Source of the DNA: Streptomyces sp. NBC_00154 | GTDB lineage: Bacteria; Actinomycetota; Actinomycetes; Streptomycetales; Streptomycetaceae | Direction of reading: 5' to 3' | Assembly (NCBI RefSeq): GCF_026342835.1 | Contig: NZ_JAPEMI010000002.1 | Location: 62,001 to 126,000 of the forward strand | Length of the DNA stretch: 64,000 nucleotides | Part shown: in pieces, positions 32,032 to 39,393 of the stretch | Layout: each line of letters opens with the position of its first letter | Numbering within the stretch: the stretch's first letter is position 1 | The notes under the pieces: model-generated | Databases searched by the model: none | Seen by the model: the letters and a program-made list of their open reading frames with translations, nothing else | Told to the model about the DNA's origin: nothing | Program-made: the position numbers and the translations under genes

Positions 32032-33828
32032 ATGGCACACACAATGGCACCCACGACGAAGGCGGCCGGCGACGGCAGTGGCCTCGTCGAGATGGCCTGG
32101 GATCCGATCACCCGGATCGTAGGCAGTCTCGGCATCCACACGAAGATCGACTTCAAACAGAAGCGGGTCGCGGAGTGCTACAGCACTTCGTCGGTCTTCC
32201 GTGGCTACAGCGTCTTCATGCGGGGCAAGGACCCCCGGGACGCCCACTTCATCACCAGCCGCATCTGCGGGATCTGCGGCGACAACCACGCCACATGTTC
32301 CGTGTACACGCAGAACATGGCCTACGGGGTGAAGCCGCCGCACCTCGCTGAGTGGATCATCAACCTGGGCGAGTCGGCGGAGTACATGTTCGACCACAAC
32401 ATCTTCCAGGAGAACCTGGTAGGGGTCGACTACTGCGAGAAGATGGTCCGCGAGACCAACCCCGGAGTCCTGGAGCTCGCCGAGCGCACCGAGGCGCCGC
32501 ACGCCGGGGAGCACGGCTACCGCACCATCGCCGACATCATGCGCTCCCTCAACCCCATCGAGGGAGAGTTCTACCGCGAGGCTCTTCAAGTGAGCCGCTA
32601 CACGCGGGAGATGTTCTGTCTGATGGAGGGGCGCCATGTGCACCCCTCCACGCTCTACCCGGGCGGTGTGGGAACGATCGCGTCCGTCCAGCTCTTCACG
32701 GACTACCTCAGCCGCCTCATGCGGTACGTGGAGTTCATGAAGCGGGTCGTTCCCCTGCACGACGACCTGTTCGACTTCTTCTACGAGGCGCTGCCCGGGT
32801 ACGAGGAGGTCGGCCGCCGACGGGTACTGCTCGGCTGCTGGGGAGCGCTCAACGACCCCGAGTACTGCGACTTCACGTACGCCAACATGACGGACTGGGG
32901 ACGGAAGATGTTCGTCACCCCCGGCGTGATCGTGGACGGCAAGCTGGTCACCAACGACCTCACCGAGATCAACCTCGGCATCCGGATCCTGCTCGGCAGT
33001 TCGTACTACGACGACTGGCAGGGCCAGGAACAGTTCGTCACCCACGACCCGCTGGGCAACCCGGTGGACCCCCGCCACCCTTGGAACCAGCACACCATCC
33101 CCGCCCCGCAGAAGCGGAACTTCGACGACAAGTACAGCTGGGTGATGTCGCCCCGCTGGTTCGACGGCAAGGACCACCTGGCACTGGACACCGGCGGCGG
33201 TCCCATCGCCCGCCTCTGGTCCACCGCGCTGTCCGGACTCGTCGACGTCGGCTATGTGAAGGCCACCGGCCACAGCGTCGTCATCAACCTGCCGCGCACG
33301 ATGACCAAGCCCGAGACCACCTTCGAGTGGAAGATCCCGAAGTGGAGCAACGCGCTGGAACGCAATCGCGCCCGCACCTACTTCCAGGCGTACGCCGCCG
33401 CGATCGCGTTGCACTGTGCCGAGAAGGGGCTCGAAGAGGTCCGCGCCGGACGCACCCAGACCTGGGAGAAGTTCGACGTGCCGGACGAGAGCATCGGCGT
33501 CGGCTTCACGGAGGCCGTACGGGGGGTGCTCTCCCACCACATGGTGATCAGGGACGGCAAGATCGCCAACTACCACCCCTATCCGCCCACCCCGTGGAAC
33601 GCCAGCACCCGGGACACGTTCGGCACCCCCGGCCCCTATGAGGACGCGGTGCAGAACACGCCGATCTTCGAAGAGAACACTCCGGAGAACTTCAAGGGCA
33701 TCGACATCATGCGGGCAGTGCGCAGCTTCGACCCCTGTCTGCCCTGCGGCGTGCACATGTACGTGGGCGACGGCAGGACCGTCAAACAGATGCATGTGCC
33801 CACCGGGCTGAGCGGACTGGCCGGATGA
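32032..33828 (+). CDS. hhyL: [NiFe]-hydrogenase large subunit, group 1h
   Basis: The 598-residue catalytic subunit has both metal motifs: L1 SRICGICGDNHATC (about residue 77) and L2 DPCLPCGVHMY (C569, C572, H575), which bind Ni and Fe(CN)2CO. The 23 residues after H575 would be removed by the maturation protease encoded downstream. The 90-bp gap after the small subunit and the ATGA overlap with the next gene place it in one transcript. Together with HhyS it should oxidise hydrogen to protons with high affinity. Confidence 0.96.
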   Translation: MAHTMAPTTKAAGDGSGLVEMAWDPITRIVGSLGIHTKIDFKQKRVAECYSTSSVFRGYSVFMRGKDPRDAHFITSRICGICGDNHATCSVYTQNMAYGVKPPHLAEWIINLGESAEYMFDHNIFQENLVGVDYCEKMVRETNPGVLELAERTEAPHAGEHGYRTIADIMRSLNPIEGEFYREALQVSRYTREMFCLMEGRHVHPSTLYPGGVGTIASVQLFTDYLSRLMRYVEFMKRVVPLHDDLFDFFYEALPGYEEVGRRRVLLGCWGALNDPEYCDFTYANMTDWGRKMFVTPGVIVDGKLVTNDLTEINLGIRILLGSSYYDDWQGQEQFVTHDPLGNPVDPRHPWNQHTIPAPQKRNFDDKYSWVMSPRWFDGKDHLALDTGGGPIARLWSTALSGLVDVGYVKATGHSVVINLPRTMTKPETTFEWKIPKWSNALERNRARTYFQAYAAAIALHCAEKGLEEVRAGRTQTWEKFDVPDESIGVGFTEAVRGVLSHHMVIRDGKIANYHPYPPTPWNASTRDTFGTPGPYEDAVQNTPIFEENTPENFKGIDIMRAVRSFDPCLPCGVHMYVGDGRTVKQMHVPTGLSGLAG

Positions 33829-34442
33829 GCGCCGCCGCCCCGTCGGCCGTCGCACCGTCGCGAGCCGTCGACGCCGTGGAGGCCGGACAGCGGGTCGAAG
33901 AGCTGCTCGACCGTCTGACCGCCATCGGAGACCAGGAAGTGGGTGCCGCGGCCGAGGATCTGGTGCGGGTCCTGATGGACTTCTACGGCGCCGGCCTCGC
34001 TCGTATCGTCGACCGCCTCAGCACCCCCGCTGACCGCGGAACCGGCAGCGGACCGCTTGCCGCACTGCTCGACGACGAACTCGTGTCGAGCCTGCTGGCC
34101 CTGCACGACCTGCACCCGGAGGACATCGGCACACGCATCGCGCGCGCCCTCGACTCCGTCCGTGACCCTGTCGAGGTCGTCGGCTTCGACGAGGAGACCG
34201 GCATTCTGCGGCTGCGCTCCTCGTCCGAAGCCGGTGACGGCGGTGGCTGCGGCTGCCCGAGCACGGGCGCGGCGACCCGGCGCAGCGTCGAGGACGCGCT
34301 GGCGTGCTTCGTACCGGAAGTGAACCAGGTGGAGATGGAGTCCTCGACCACCGACCGCGAGCCACCGCTGCTCCAGATCGCCACCCGTCCGCCGACCGGA
34401 ACTTCCGTGGCCGGGCAGGCCGTTGAGGCGAAGGCGCCATGA
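33825..34442 (+). CDS. NifU-like protein of the hydrogenase locus
   Basis: The 205-residue protein is a NifU-domain relative: a helical amino region, then DPVEVVGFDEETGILRLR and a Cys-rich GGGCGCPSTG loop where NifU carries CxxC, followed by SVEDALACFVPEVNQVE. It probably helps assemble or repair the Fe-S clusters of the small subunit. It starts in the stop of hhyL (ATGA) and its own stop is overlapped by the next gene. Such a gene is characteristic of group 1h loci; the exact step is unproven. Confidence 0.82.
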   Translation: MSAAAPSAVAPSRAVDAVEAGQRVEELLDRLTAIGDQEVGAAAEDLVRVLMDFYGAGLARIVDRLSTPADRGTGSGPLAALLDDELVSSLLALHDLHPEDIGTRIARALDSVRDPVEVVGFDEETGILRLRSSSEAGDGGGCGCPSTGAATRRSVEDALACFVPEVNQVEMESSTTDREPPLLQIATRPPTGTSVAGQAVEAKAP

Positions 34443-35110
34443 TCGCACCCCATGCGCCCGCCGGGCGCCCGGCGGGCGTTGCCCGCTCCCGAGGCCTGCG
34501 CAGGTTCACCACGCCGCCGGAACCCCGGCAGGAGCGCTGCGAGCTCTGCGGCGTGCCCGTGACCGAGGGCGGCCATCGGCATCTCGTGGACACCGAGAAG
34601 CGGGCGCTGGCCTGCGCGTGCACCCCGTGCGCCCTGCTCTTCGAGCAGCCGGGCGCAGCCCACGGACGCTTCAGAACGGTCCCGGACCGCTACCTTTCCG
34701 ATCCGGACCACCGTCTCGACGACGGTGCGTGGGAACTCCTGCAGATTCCGGTCGGCGTCGCGTTCTTCTTCCGCAACGCCGCGCTGGACCGGCTGGTCGC
34801 GCTCTACCCGAGCCCGGCGGGAGCCACCGAGAGCGAACTCGACCCGGAGACCTGGCAGACCGTGCTCGGCACCACTCGCCTCGCCGCACTGCTCGAACCC
34901 GACGTCGAGGCGCTGCTGATGCGCCGCACGGAGGGCCGGGCCGAGTGCTACCTCGTACCGATCGACATCTGCTACGAACTGGTGGGACGCATGCGCCTCC
35001 TCTGGCAGGGCTTCGACGGCGGGGCCGAGGCGAGGGCCGACCTCAAGGCGTTCTTCGCGCACGTCGAGGGACGCGCCGCCCGGACCCAGGAGAAGGGGCA
35101 GCCGCGGTGA
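34439..35110 (+). CDS. DUF5947-type conserved protein of the hydrogenase locus
   Basis: The 223-residue protein has an amino-terminal zinc-finger-like set (CELCG near residue 36 and ACTPCALLF near 63). A globular domain follows, with WELLQIPVGVAFFFRNAALD and a VPIDICYELVGRMRLLWQGF segment near the end. I know it only as a conserved companion of high-affinity hydrogenases. The Cys pairs suggest zinc or Fe-S binding. It overlaps both neighbours by stop/start codons, implying a stoichiometric partner or assembly factor. Confidence 0.75.
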   Translation: MIAPHAPAGRPAGVARSRGLRRFTTPPEPRQERCELCGVPVTEGGHRHLVDTEKRALACACTPCALLFEQPGAAHGRFRTVPDRYLSDPDHRLDDGAWELLQIPVGVAFFFRNAALDRLVALYPSPAGATESELDPETWQTVLGTTRLAALLEPDVEALLMRRTEGRAECYLVPIDICYELVGRMRLLWQGFDGGAEARADLKAFFAHVEGRAARTQEKGQPR

Positions 35111-35808
35111 CGGAATTCGCCTTCACCTGCACCGGAGTCCGCGCCGACCCGTACGCGGCGGGCCCCACGCTGGTCTTCCGGCTGCGCATCACCGCGTCGG
35201 CGGAAGCCCGGGTGCATGCCCTCGCGCTGCGCTGCCAGATCCGTATCGAACCCGGCCGGCGCGGCTACGCGCAGGCCGAGGCGGACGGACTGCACGACCT
35301 CTTCGGTGACCGCTCACGCTGGGGAAACACGCTCCAGCCCGTGCAGTTCGCCCAGGTCTCACTCATGGTCCCGTCGTTCACGACCGAGACCGAGGTGGAC
35401 CTCGTCGTGCCCTGCACCTACGACCTGGACGTCGCCGCGGCACGGTACTTCGACGCGCTCCAGGACGGCGAGGCGCCGCTCCTCCTGCTCTTCTCCGGCA
35501 CCGCCTTCACCGGGGACAGCGGATTCCACGTCGAGCCGGTGCCCTGGGACCGCGAGGCTTCCTGCCGGATGCCGGTGGCGGTGTGGAAGGACATGATCGA
35601 GCAGCACTTCCCGGGCTGCGGGTGGATCCGGCTGCCGCGCGACACCATGAACGCGCTGCTCGCCTTCCGCTCGCGGCAGGCCCTGCCGTCCTGGGAGGCG
35701 ACCGTCCAGGCACTGATCGACCTGGCCGGAGCCGCCGGGGCGCCGCCCCCCGAGCGCCCGGTGCGCCGGCCCGTACTGCCCCGCGTCACCGAGAGGACGG
35801 CGCCGTGA
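35107..35808 (+). CDS. DUF6084-type conserved protein of the hydrogenase locus
   Basis: The 233-residue protein begins at a GTG overlapping the previous TGA. It is rich in beta-strand-like segments (TLVFRLRITASAEARVHALA, VDLVVPCTYDLDVAAARYF), contains FPGCGWIRLPRDTMNALL, and has no signal or membrane helix. Its role is unknown. Position and coupling argue for a cytoplasmic accessory or a structural component of the hydrogenase complex. Confidence 0.72.
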   Translation: MTEFAFTCTGVRADPYAAGPTLVFRLRITASAEARVHALALRCQIRIEPGRRGYAQAEADGLHDLFGDRSRWGNTLQPVQFAQVSLMVPSFTTETEVDLVVPCTYDLDVAAARYFDALQDGEAPLLLLFSGTAFTGDSGFHVEPVPWDREASCRMPVAVWKDMIEQHFPGCGWIRLPRDTMNALLAFRSRQALPSWEATVQALIDLAGAAGAPPPERPVRRPVLPRVTERTAP

Positions 35809-37253
35809 CCGCATCACTGTTCACGCCCGCACTGGAGTCCCGGTTCGCCACCGCCCGGCAGGTCGCCGACACCGTCCTCTTCGAGGGCTATGTGCTGTAC
35901 CCGTACCGGGCTTCCGCGGCCAAGAACCGGCTGCGCTGGCAGTTCGGGGTGCTCGTGCCGCCCGGCTGGGGCGCCGATCGCGAGGAGCACGACTTCCAGC
36001 ACACCGAGTGCCTGATGGAGCCGAAGCCAGGGGCGACGCTCGCCGTCGAGGCACGGTTCCTGCACGCCCAGCGACGGACGGTGCAACAGGCCCTCGACGA
36101 CGGCACGTTCGAGACCGTGACCCGACTCGACCTGGCCGACCGGGTGCTGGTCCCGTGGGACGAGGGCGCCGAGGATCGCGTCGAAGTGGTCGTGGACGTC
36201 GCCGAACTGGCCGGGGACGGAGTCACCGTCCCCTTCACCCGGCCCGCCCGCGAGGAGACCGAACCCGTCCTGGACGCGGACGGGCGGACGGTGGGCCGCC
36301 TGGTCCGCCGCTGCGAGGAGATCAGCGGTGCTGTGCGGCTGTCCGCCCGCGAACTCGAAGGCCCCTACCGGGTCATGAGGCTCACCGCGGTGGTGGAGAA
36401 CACCACCGCCTGGACGCCCGACTCCGCCGAGGCCGAACGGGACGCCGCGCTCCCACGGTCGCTGGTCGCCGCGCACCTGCTGCTGGGTCTCGGCGCGGGA
36501 TCGTTCCTGTCGATGACGGACCCGCCCGAATGGGCCAAGGGTGCGGTCGCGGCCTGCCGCAACCTGCACACCTGGCCGGTGCTCGCCGGGGAACCCGGGC
36601 GCGCGGACCTGATGCTGTCGTCCCCGATCATCCTGGAGGACCATCCGGCCATCGCCCCCGAGAGCCCGGGCACGCTCTACGACGCCACCGAGATCGACGA
36701 GATCCTCGCCCTGCGCACGGCGGCCCTGACCGACCAGGAGAAGCGCGAGGCACGCGGCACCGATCCCCGGGCGGCAGCCGTCATCGACCTGGCCGAGTCG
36801 ATGCCTCCCGAGGTCCTGGAGCGGCTGCACGGCGCGGTACGGGCCCTGCGGGAGATCACCGGACCCGACACGCCCCCGCCCGCCGCTCAGGACCCGGTCC
36901 CGGACGGTGTGGACCTGATCGACACCCGCGGCGTACTCCGGCCCGACACCCCGTGGTGGGACCCGGCGAGCGACGACACCGCCGACCCGGCCCGGGACCG
37001 GATCCTGGTGGACGGACGGTCCGTGGGCGTGGGCAGCCGCGTCCTCCTGCGACCGGGGCTCCGGCGGACCGACGCCCAGGACCTGTTCCTCAAGGGCCGC
37101 AGCGCACAGGTCGAAGCAGTGCTCCACGACGTCGACGGCGGAGTGCACCTCGCGGTCACCGTGGAAGGCGACCCGGGCGCCGACATCCGCCGCGAGCAAG
37201 GGCGCTTCCTGTACTTCCAGCCGGACGAGGTCGCCCCCCTGGAGGACGCGTGA
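35805..37253 (+). CDS. Uncharacterised hydrogenase-locus protein (482 residues)
   Basis: This large protein starts at a GTG overlapping the previous stop. It has a beta-rich amino half (DTVLFEGYVLYPYRASAAKN, LRWQFGVLVPPGW), an acidic middle and a carboxy domain with ILVDGRSVGVGSRVLLRPGL and DAQDLFLKGRSAQVEAVLHD, which reads like an OB/SH3-type barrel. There are no membrane segments and few Cys. Similar genes accompany group 1h hydrogenases, but no biochemical role is known to me. It could be a scaffold linking the enzyme to the respiratory chain; that is speculation. Confidence 0.72.
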   Translation: MTASLFTPALESRFATARQVADTVLFEGYVLYPYRASAAKNRLRWQFGVLVPPGWGADREEHDFQHTECLMEPKPGATLAVEARFLHAQRRTVQQALDDGTFETVTRLDLADRVLVPWDEGAEDRVEVVVDVAELAGDGVTVPFTRPAREETEPVLDADGRTVGRLVRRCEEISGAVRLSARELEGPYRVMRLTAVVENTTAWTPDSAEAERDAALPRSLVAAHLLLGLGAGSFLSMTDPPEWAKGAVAACRNLHTWPVLAGEPGRADLMLSSPIILEDHPAIAPESPGTLYDATEIDEILALRTAALTDQEKREARGTDPRAAAVIDLAESMPPEVLERLHGAVRALREITGPDTPPPAAQDPVPDGVDLIDTRGVLRPDTPWWDPASDDTADPARDRILVDGRSVGVGSRVLLRPGLRRTDAQDLFLKGRSAQVEAVLHDVDGGVHLAVTVEGDPGADIRREQGRFLYFQPDEVAPLEDA

Positions 37254-37798
37254 ACGACCTTGCGCAGCAGCACGCGAGAACCCTCATCGCCGGGATCGGG
37301 AACATCTTCCTCGGCGACGACGGCTTCGGCGTCGAGACGGTGCGCGCACTGTCCTCGCACCGGCTCCCCGACGACGTCGAGATGGTCGACATCGGCGTAC
37401 GGGGCGTCCATCTCGCCTACCAGCTCCTCGACGGATACGACACCCTCGTCCTGATCGACGCCACCGCACGCGGTGGCCGCCCGGGGACCCTGTATCTGAT
37501 CGAGGCCGACGAACCCGGAGCCGTCGAACCGCAGAACGCGCTGCTCGACGGCCACCGGATGTCCCCCGACGCCGTCCTGGCACTGCTCGGCACCCTGTGC
37601 GCGGGCACCGGAGCCGTACCGCCGAGGCGCACGCTCGTCGTCGGCTGCGAACCCGAGAGTGTCGACGAAGGGATCGGGCTGAGCGCCCCCGTGGCCGCAG
37701 CGGTGCCCCATGCCGTGCGGATGGTCCTGGACCTCGTACAAGCAGCCGACCGTCCGGCCGACGCCCGGCGGACGGCGGCCGGACCTGTCATGAACTGA
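37250..37798 (+). CDS. Hydrogenase maturation endopeptidase (HyaD/HycI family)
   Basis: The 182-residue protein has the protease fingerprint: IAGIGNIFLGDDGFG with the nickel-sensing Glu/Asp region, D-I-G at VDIGVRGV, and LIDATARG plus a late His/Asp-rich region. It should cleave the large-subunit tail after H575 once nickel is inserted. The GTG start overlaps the preceding TGA by two bases. Confidence 0.9.
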   Translation: MNDLAQQHARTLIAGIGNIFLGDDGFGVETVRALSSHRLPDDVEMVDIGVRGVHLAYQLLDGYDTLVLIDATARGGRPGTLYLIEADEPGAVEPQNALLDGHRMSPDAVLALLGTLCAGTGAVPPRRTLVVGCEPESVDEGIGLSAPVAAAVPHAVRMVLDLVQAADRPADARRTAAGPVMN

Positions 37799-37818
37799 TG
37801 CAGAAGGAACCCACCATC

Positions 37819-37923
37819 ATGAAGAAGATTCTTGTCTGCGGCCTGAGCGCCGTCGCTGTCGCCGCCGTAGTCGCGCAGATCCTGCCCGACGTCAGGCGCT
37901 ATCTGCGGATGCGCAGCATGTGA
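37819..37923 (+). CDS. 34-residue single-helix membrane peptide (DUF6893-like)
   Basis: The peptide MKKILVCGLSAVAVAAVVAQ … RRYLRMRSM has one hydrophobic helix followed by a strongly basic tail. AAGGA stands ten bases before the ATG; an in-frame ATG seven codons upstream overlaps the protease stop. Small proteins of this kind recur in streptomycete hydrogenase loci, and I believe they are catalogued as DUF6893. A role as a membrane anchor or regulator of the otherwise soluble hydrogenase is plausible but untested. Confidence 0.7.
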   Translation: MKKILVCGLSAVAVAAVVAQILPDVRRYLRMRSM

Positions 37924-37954
37924 CGGCAGCTGCCGCCCGGGCCCGGCCCATGGC

Positions 37955-37970
37955 TGCACCGAATGGTGCA
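37955..37970. promoter_or_regulatory. Short dyad between the structural and hyp genes
   Basis: TGCACC-gaat-GGTGCA lies in the 129-bp gap between the 34-residue gene and hypA, the longest gap in the locus. It may be an operator, an mRNA processing hairpin or an internal promoter element. Confidence 0.35.
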
Positions 37971-38052
37971 TGTGCCGCACGGGTACCGGCGAGCCGGTCC
38001 GCCGGCCCCTGTGACCCGCCGCTGTAATGACGCAGTGCAGGACGGAGAACCA

Positions 38053-38445
38053 ATGCACGAGATGTCGATCGCCATGGCCGTCGTCGACCAGGTGGCAGAA
38101 GCGGCTCAGGCAGGTGGAGCCACCTCGGTCGGGTCCGTCCGGCTCCAGGTCGGGGAACTGGCCGGAGTCGTCCCCGACGCCCTGTCCTTCTGCTTCGGAC
38201 TCGCCTGCGCCGGGACCGTCCTGGAAGGAGCCGAACTCGTCATCGACTCCGTGGCGGCCCGCGCGCGGTGCGTCCCCTGCGCGGACGAATGGGCGGTCGG
38301 CATGCCGCCACAGCTGTGCTGTCCGGTCTGCGGCGAGGCGACCGCCGAACTCCTGTCGGGTCGCGAGCTGCAGATCCTCAGCGTGCACTGGCAGGACGGC
38401 CCCGCACCCGAACACACCCGCGAACCGATCTCCCAGGAGCACTGA
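38053..38445 (+). CDS. hypA: Hydrogenase nickel chaperone HypA
   Basis: The 130-residue protein starts MHEMSIAMAVVDQV, with the nickel-binding His2. It carries a zinc loop CVPC…CPVC between about residues 74 and 98. HypA receives nickel from HypB and loads it into the large subunit. It is followed three bases later by hypB. Confidence 0.94.
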   Translation: MHEMSIAMAVVDQVAEAAQAGGATSVGSVRLQVGELAGVVPDALSFCFGLACAGTVLEGAELVIDSVAARARCVPCADEWAVGMPPQLCCPVCGEATAELLSGRELQILSVHWQDGPAPEHTREPISQEH

Positions 38446-38448
38446 ACG

Positions 38449-39393
38449 ATGTGCCGTGAAGTCAACCTGCAGCAGGCGGTACTCGCCAAGAACGACGCGA
38501 CGGCGCACAGCCTGCGAGCCGGGCTCACGGCCCGCGGCACCACCGTCGTCAACCTGCTCTCCAGCCCCGGCAGCGGCAAGACCGAACTGCTGGAACGCGA
38601 ACTCGGCCGGGCCCGCGAAAGAGGAGTGCCGGTCGCCGCACTCACCGCAGACCTCGCCACCGAGAACGACGCCGTACGCCTGGCCCGGTCCGGCGCCCCC
38701 GTCAAGCAGGTGCTCACCGACGGACTCTGCCACCTGGAGGCCGGCATGCTCGGCCGCCACCTCGACAACTGGCTGCCCGACGGGACCCGGATCCTCTTCG
38801 TGGAGAACGTGGGCAACCTGGTCTGCCCTGCCTCGTACGACCTGGGGGAGACCCTCAGGGTCGTCCTCGCCTCCGTGACGGAAGGCGAGGACAAGCCGCT
38901 GAAGTACCCCACCGCATTCGGACTGGCCCAGCTCGTCGTGGTCACCAAGACCGACATCGCAGAGGCCGTCGACTTCGACGAGGCCGCGTTCCGTGCCCAT
39001 GTCCAGCAGGTCAACCCCGGTGTGGAAGTGGTGCTCACCGCCGCCCGCCGCGGTGAAGGGGTGGGGACGCTGCTCGACCGGGCCCTGGCCGCCGGTGACG
39101 GCACCCCGGTCCACACACCGGTGATGGCCCGGCAGCACCCGTACCAGCAGCACACCCACACCCACGGGGACATGAGCACGCACGACGACACCCACACCCA
39201 TCCTGACCACGGCGCGCACGGCGGCTCGCACACCCACACCCACACCCACGCGCACACCGGGATGCATACGCACACACATCCGGACCTGGGTACCCACGAA
39301 CACCCCCACACCGGCCCGCACGCACACGCGCACCCCGACGAGCCGCTCGTCATGACGACAGCACCCGACTCCACGGCGCAGTACCGCTCGTGA
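38449..39393 (+). CDS. hypB: Hydrogenase nickel GTPase HypB with carboxy-terminal His-rich tail
   Basis: The 314-residue protein has the SIMIBI GTPase motifs: P-loop SSPGSGKTELLE, switch region ADLATENDA, ENVGNLVCPASYDLGE and VVTKTDIA. It starts with MCREVNLQQ. After the GTPase domain (about residue 228) comes a tail of about 70 residues with 23 His in HTHTH repeats, a nickel store. In many HypB proteins this His-rich stretch lies at the amino terminus, so the carboxy-terminal position here is notable. The stop is overlapped by hypF (GTGA). Confidence 0.95.
   Translation: MCREVNLQQAVLAKNDATAHSLRAGLTARGTTVVNLLSSPGSGKTELLERELGRARERGVPVAALTADLATENDAVRLARSGAPVKQVLTDGLCHLEAGMLGRHLDNWLPDGTRILFVENVGNLVCPASYDLGETLRVVLASVTEGEDKPLKYPTAFGLAQLVVVTKTDIAEAVDFDEAAFRAHVQQVNPGVEVVLTAARRGEGVGTLLDRALAAGDGTPVHTPVMARQHPYQQHTHTHGDMSTHDDTHTHPDHGAHGGSHTHTHTHAHTGMHTHTHPDLGTHEHPHTGPHAHAHPDEPLVMTTAPDSTAQYRS

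Noticed and set aside
30793..33855. Minus-strand open frame of over 1000 codons opposite the hydrogenase subunits
   Set aside because: Its composition (Arg, Val, Gly, Asp heavy) is that of an antisense shadow of GC-rich coding DNA, while the plus strand has full, motif-bearing genes.
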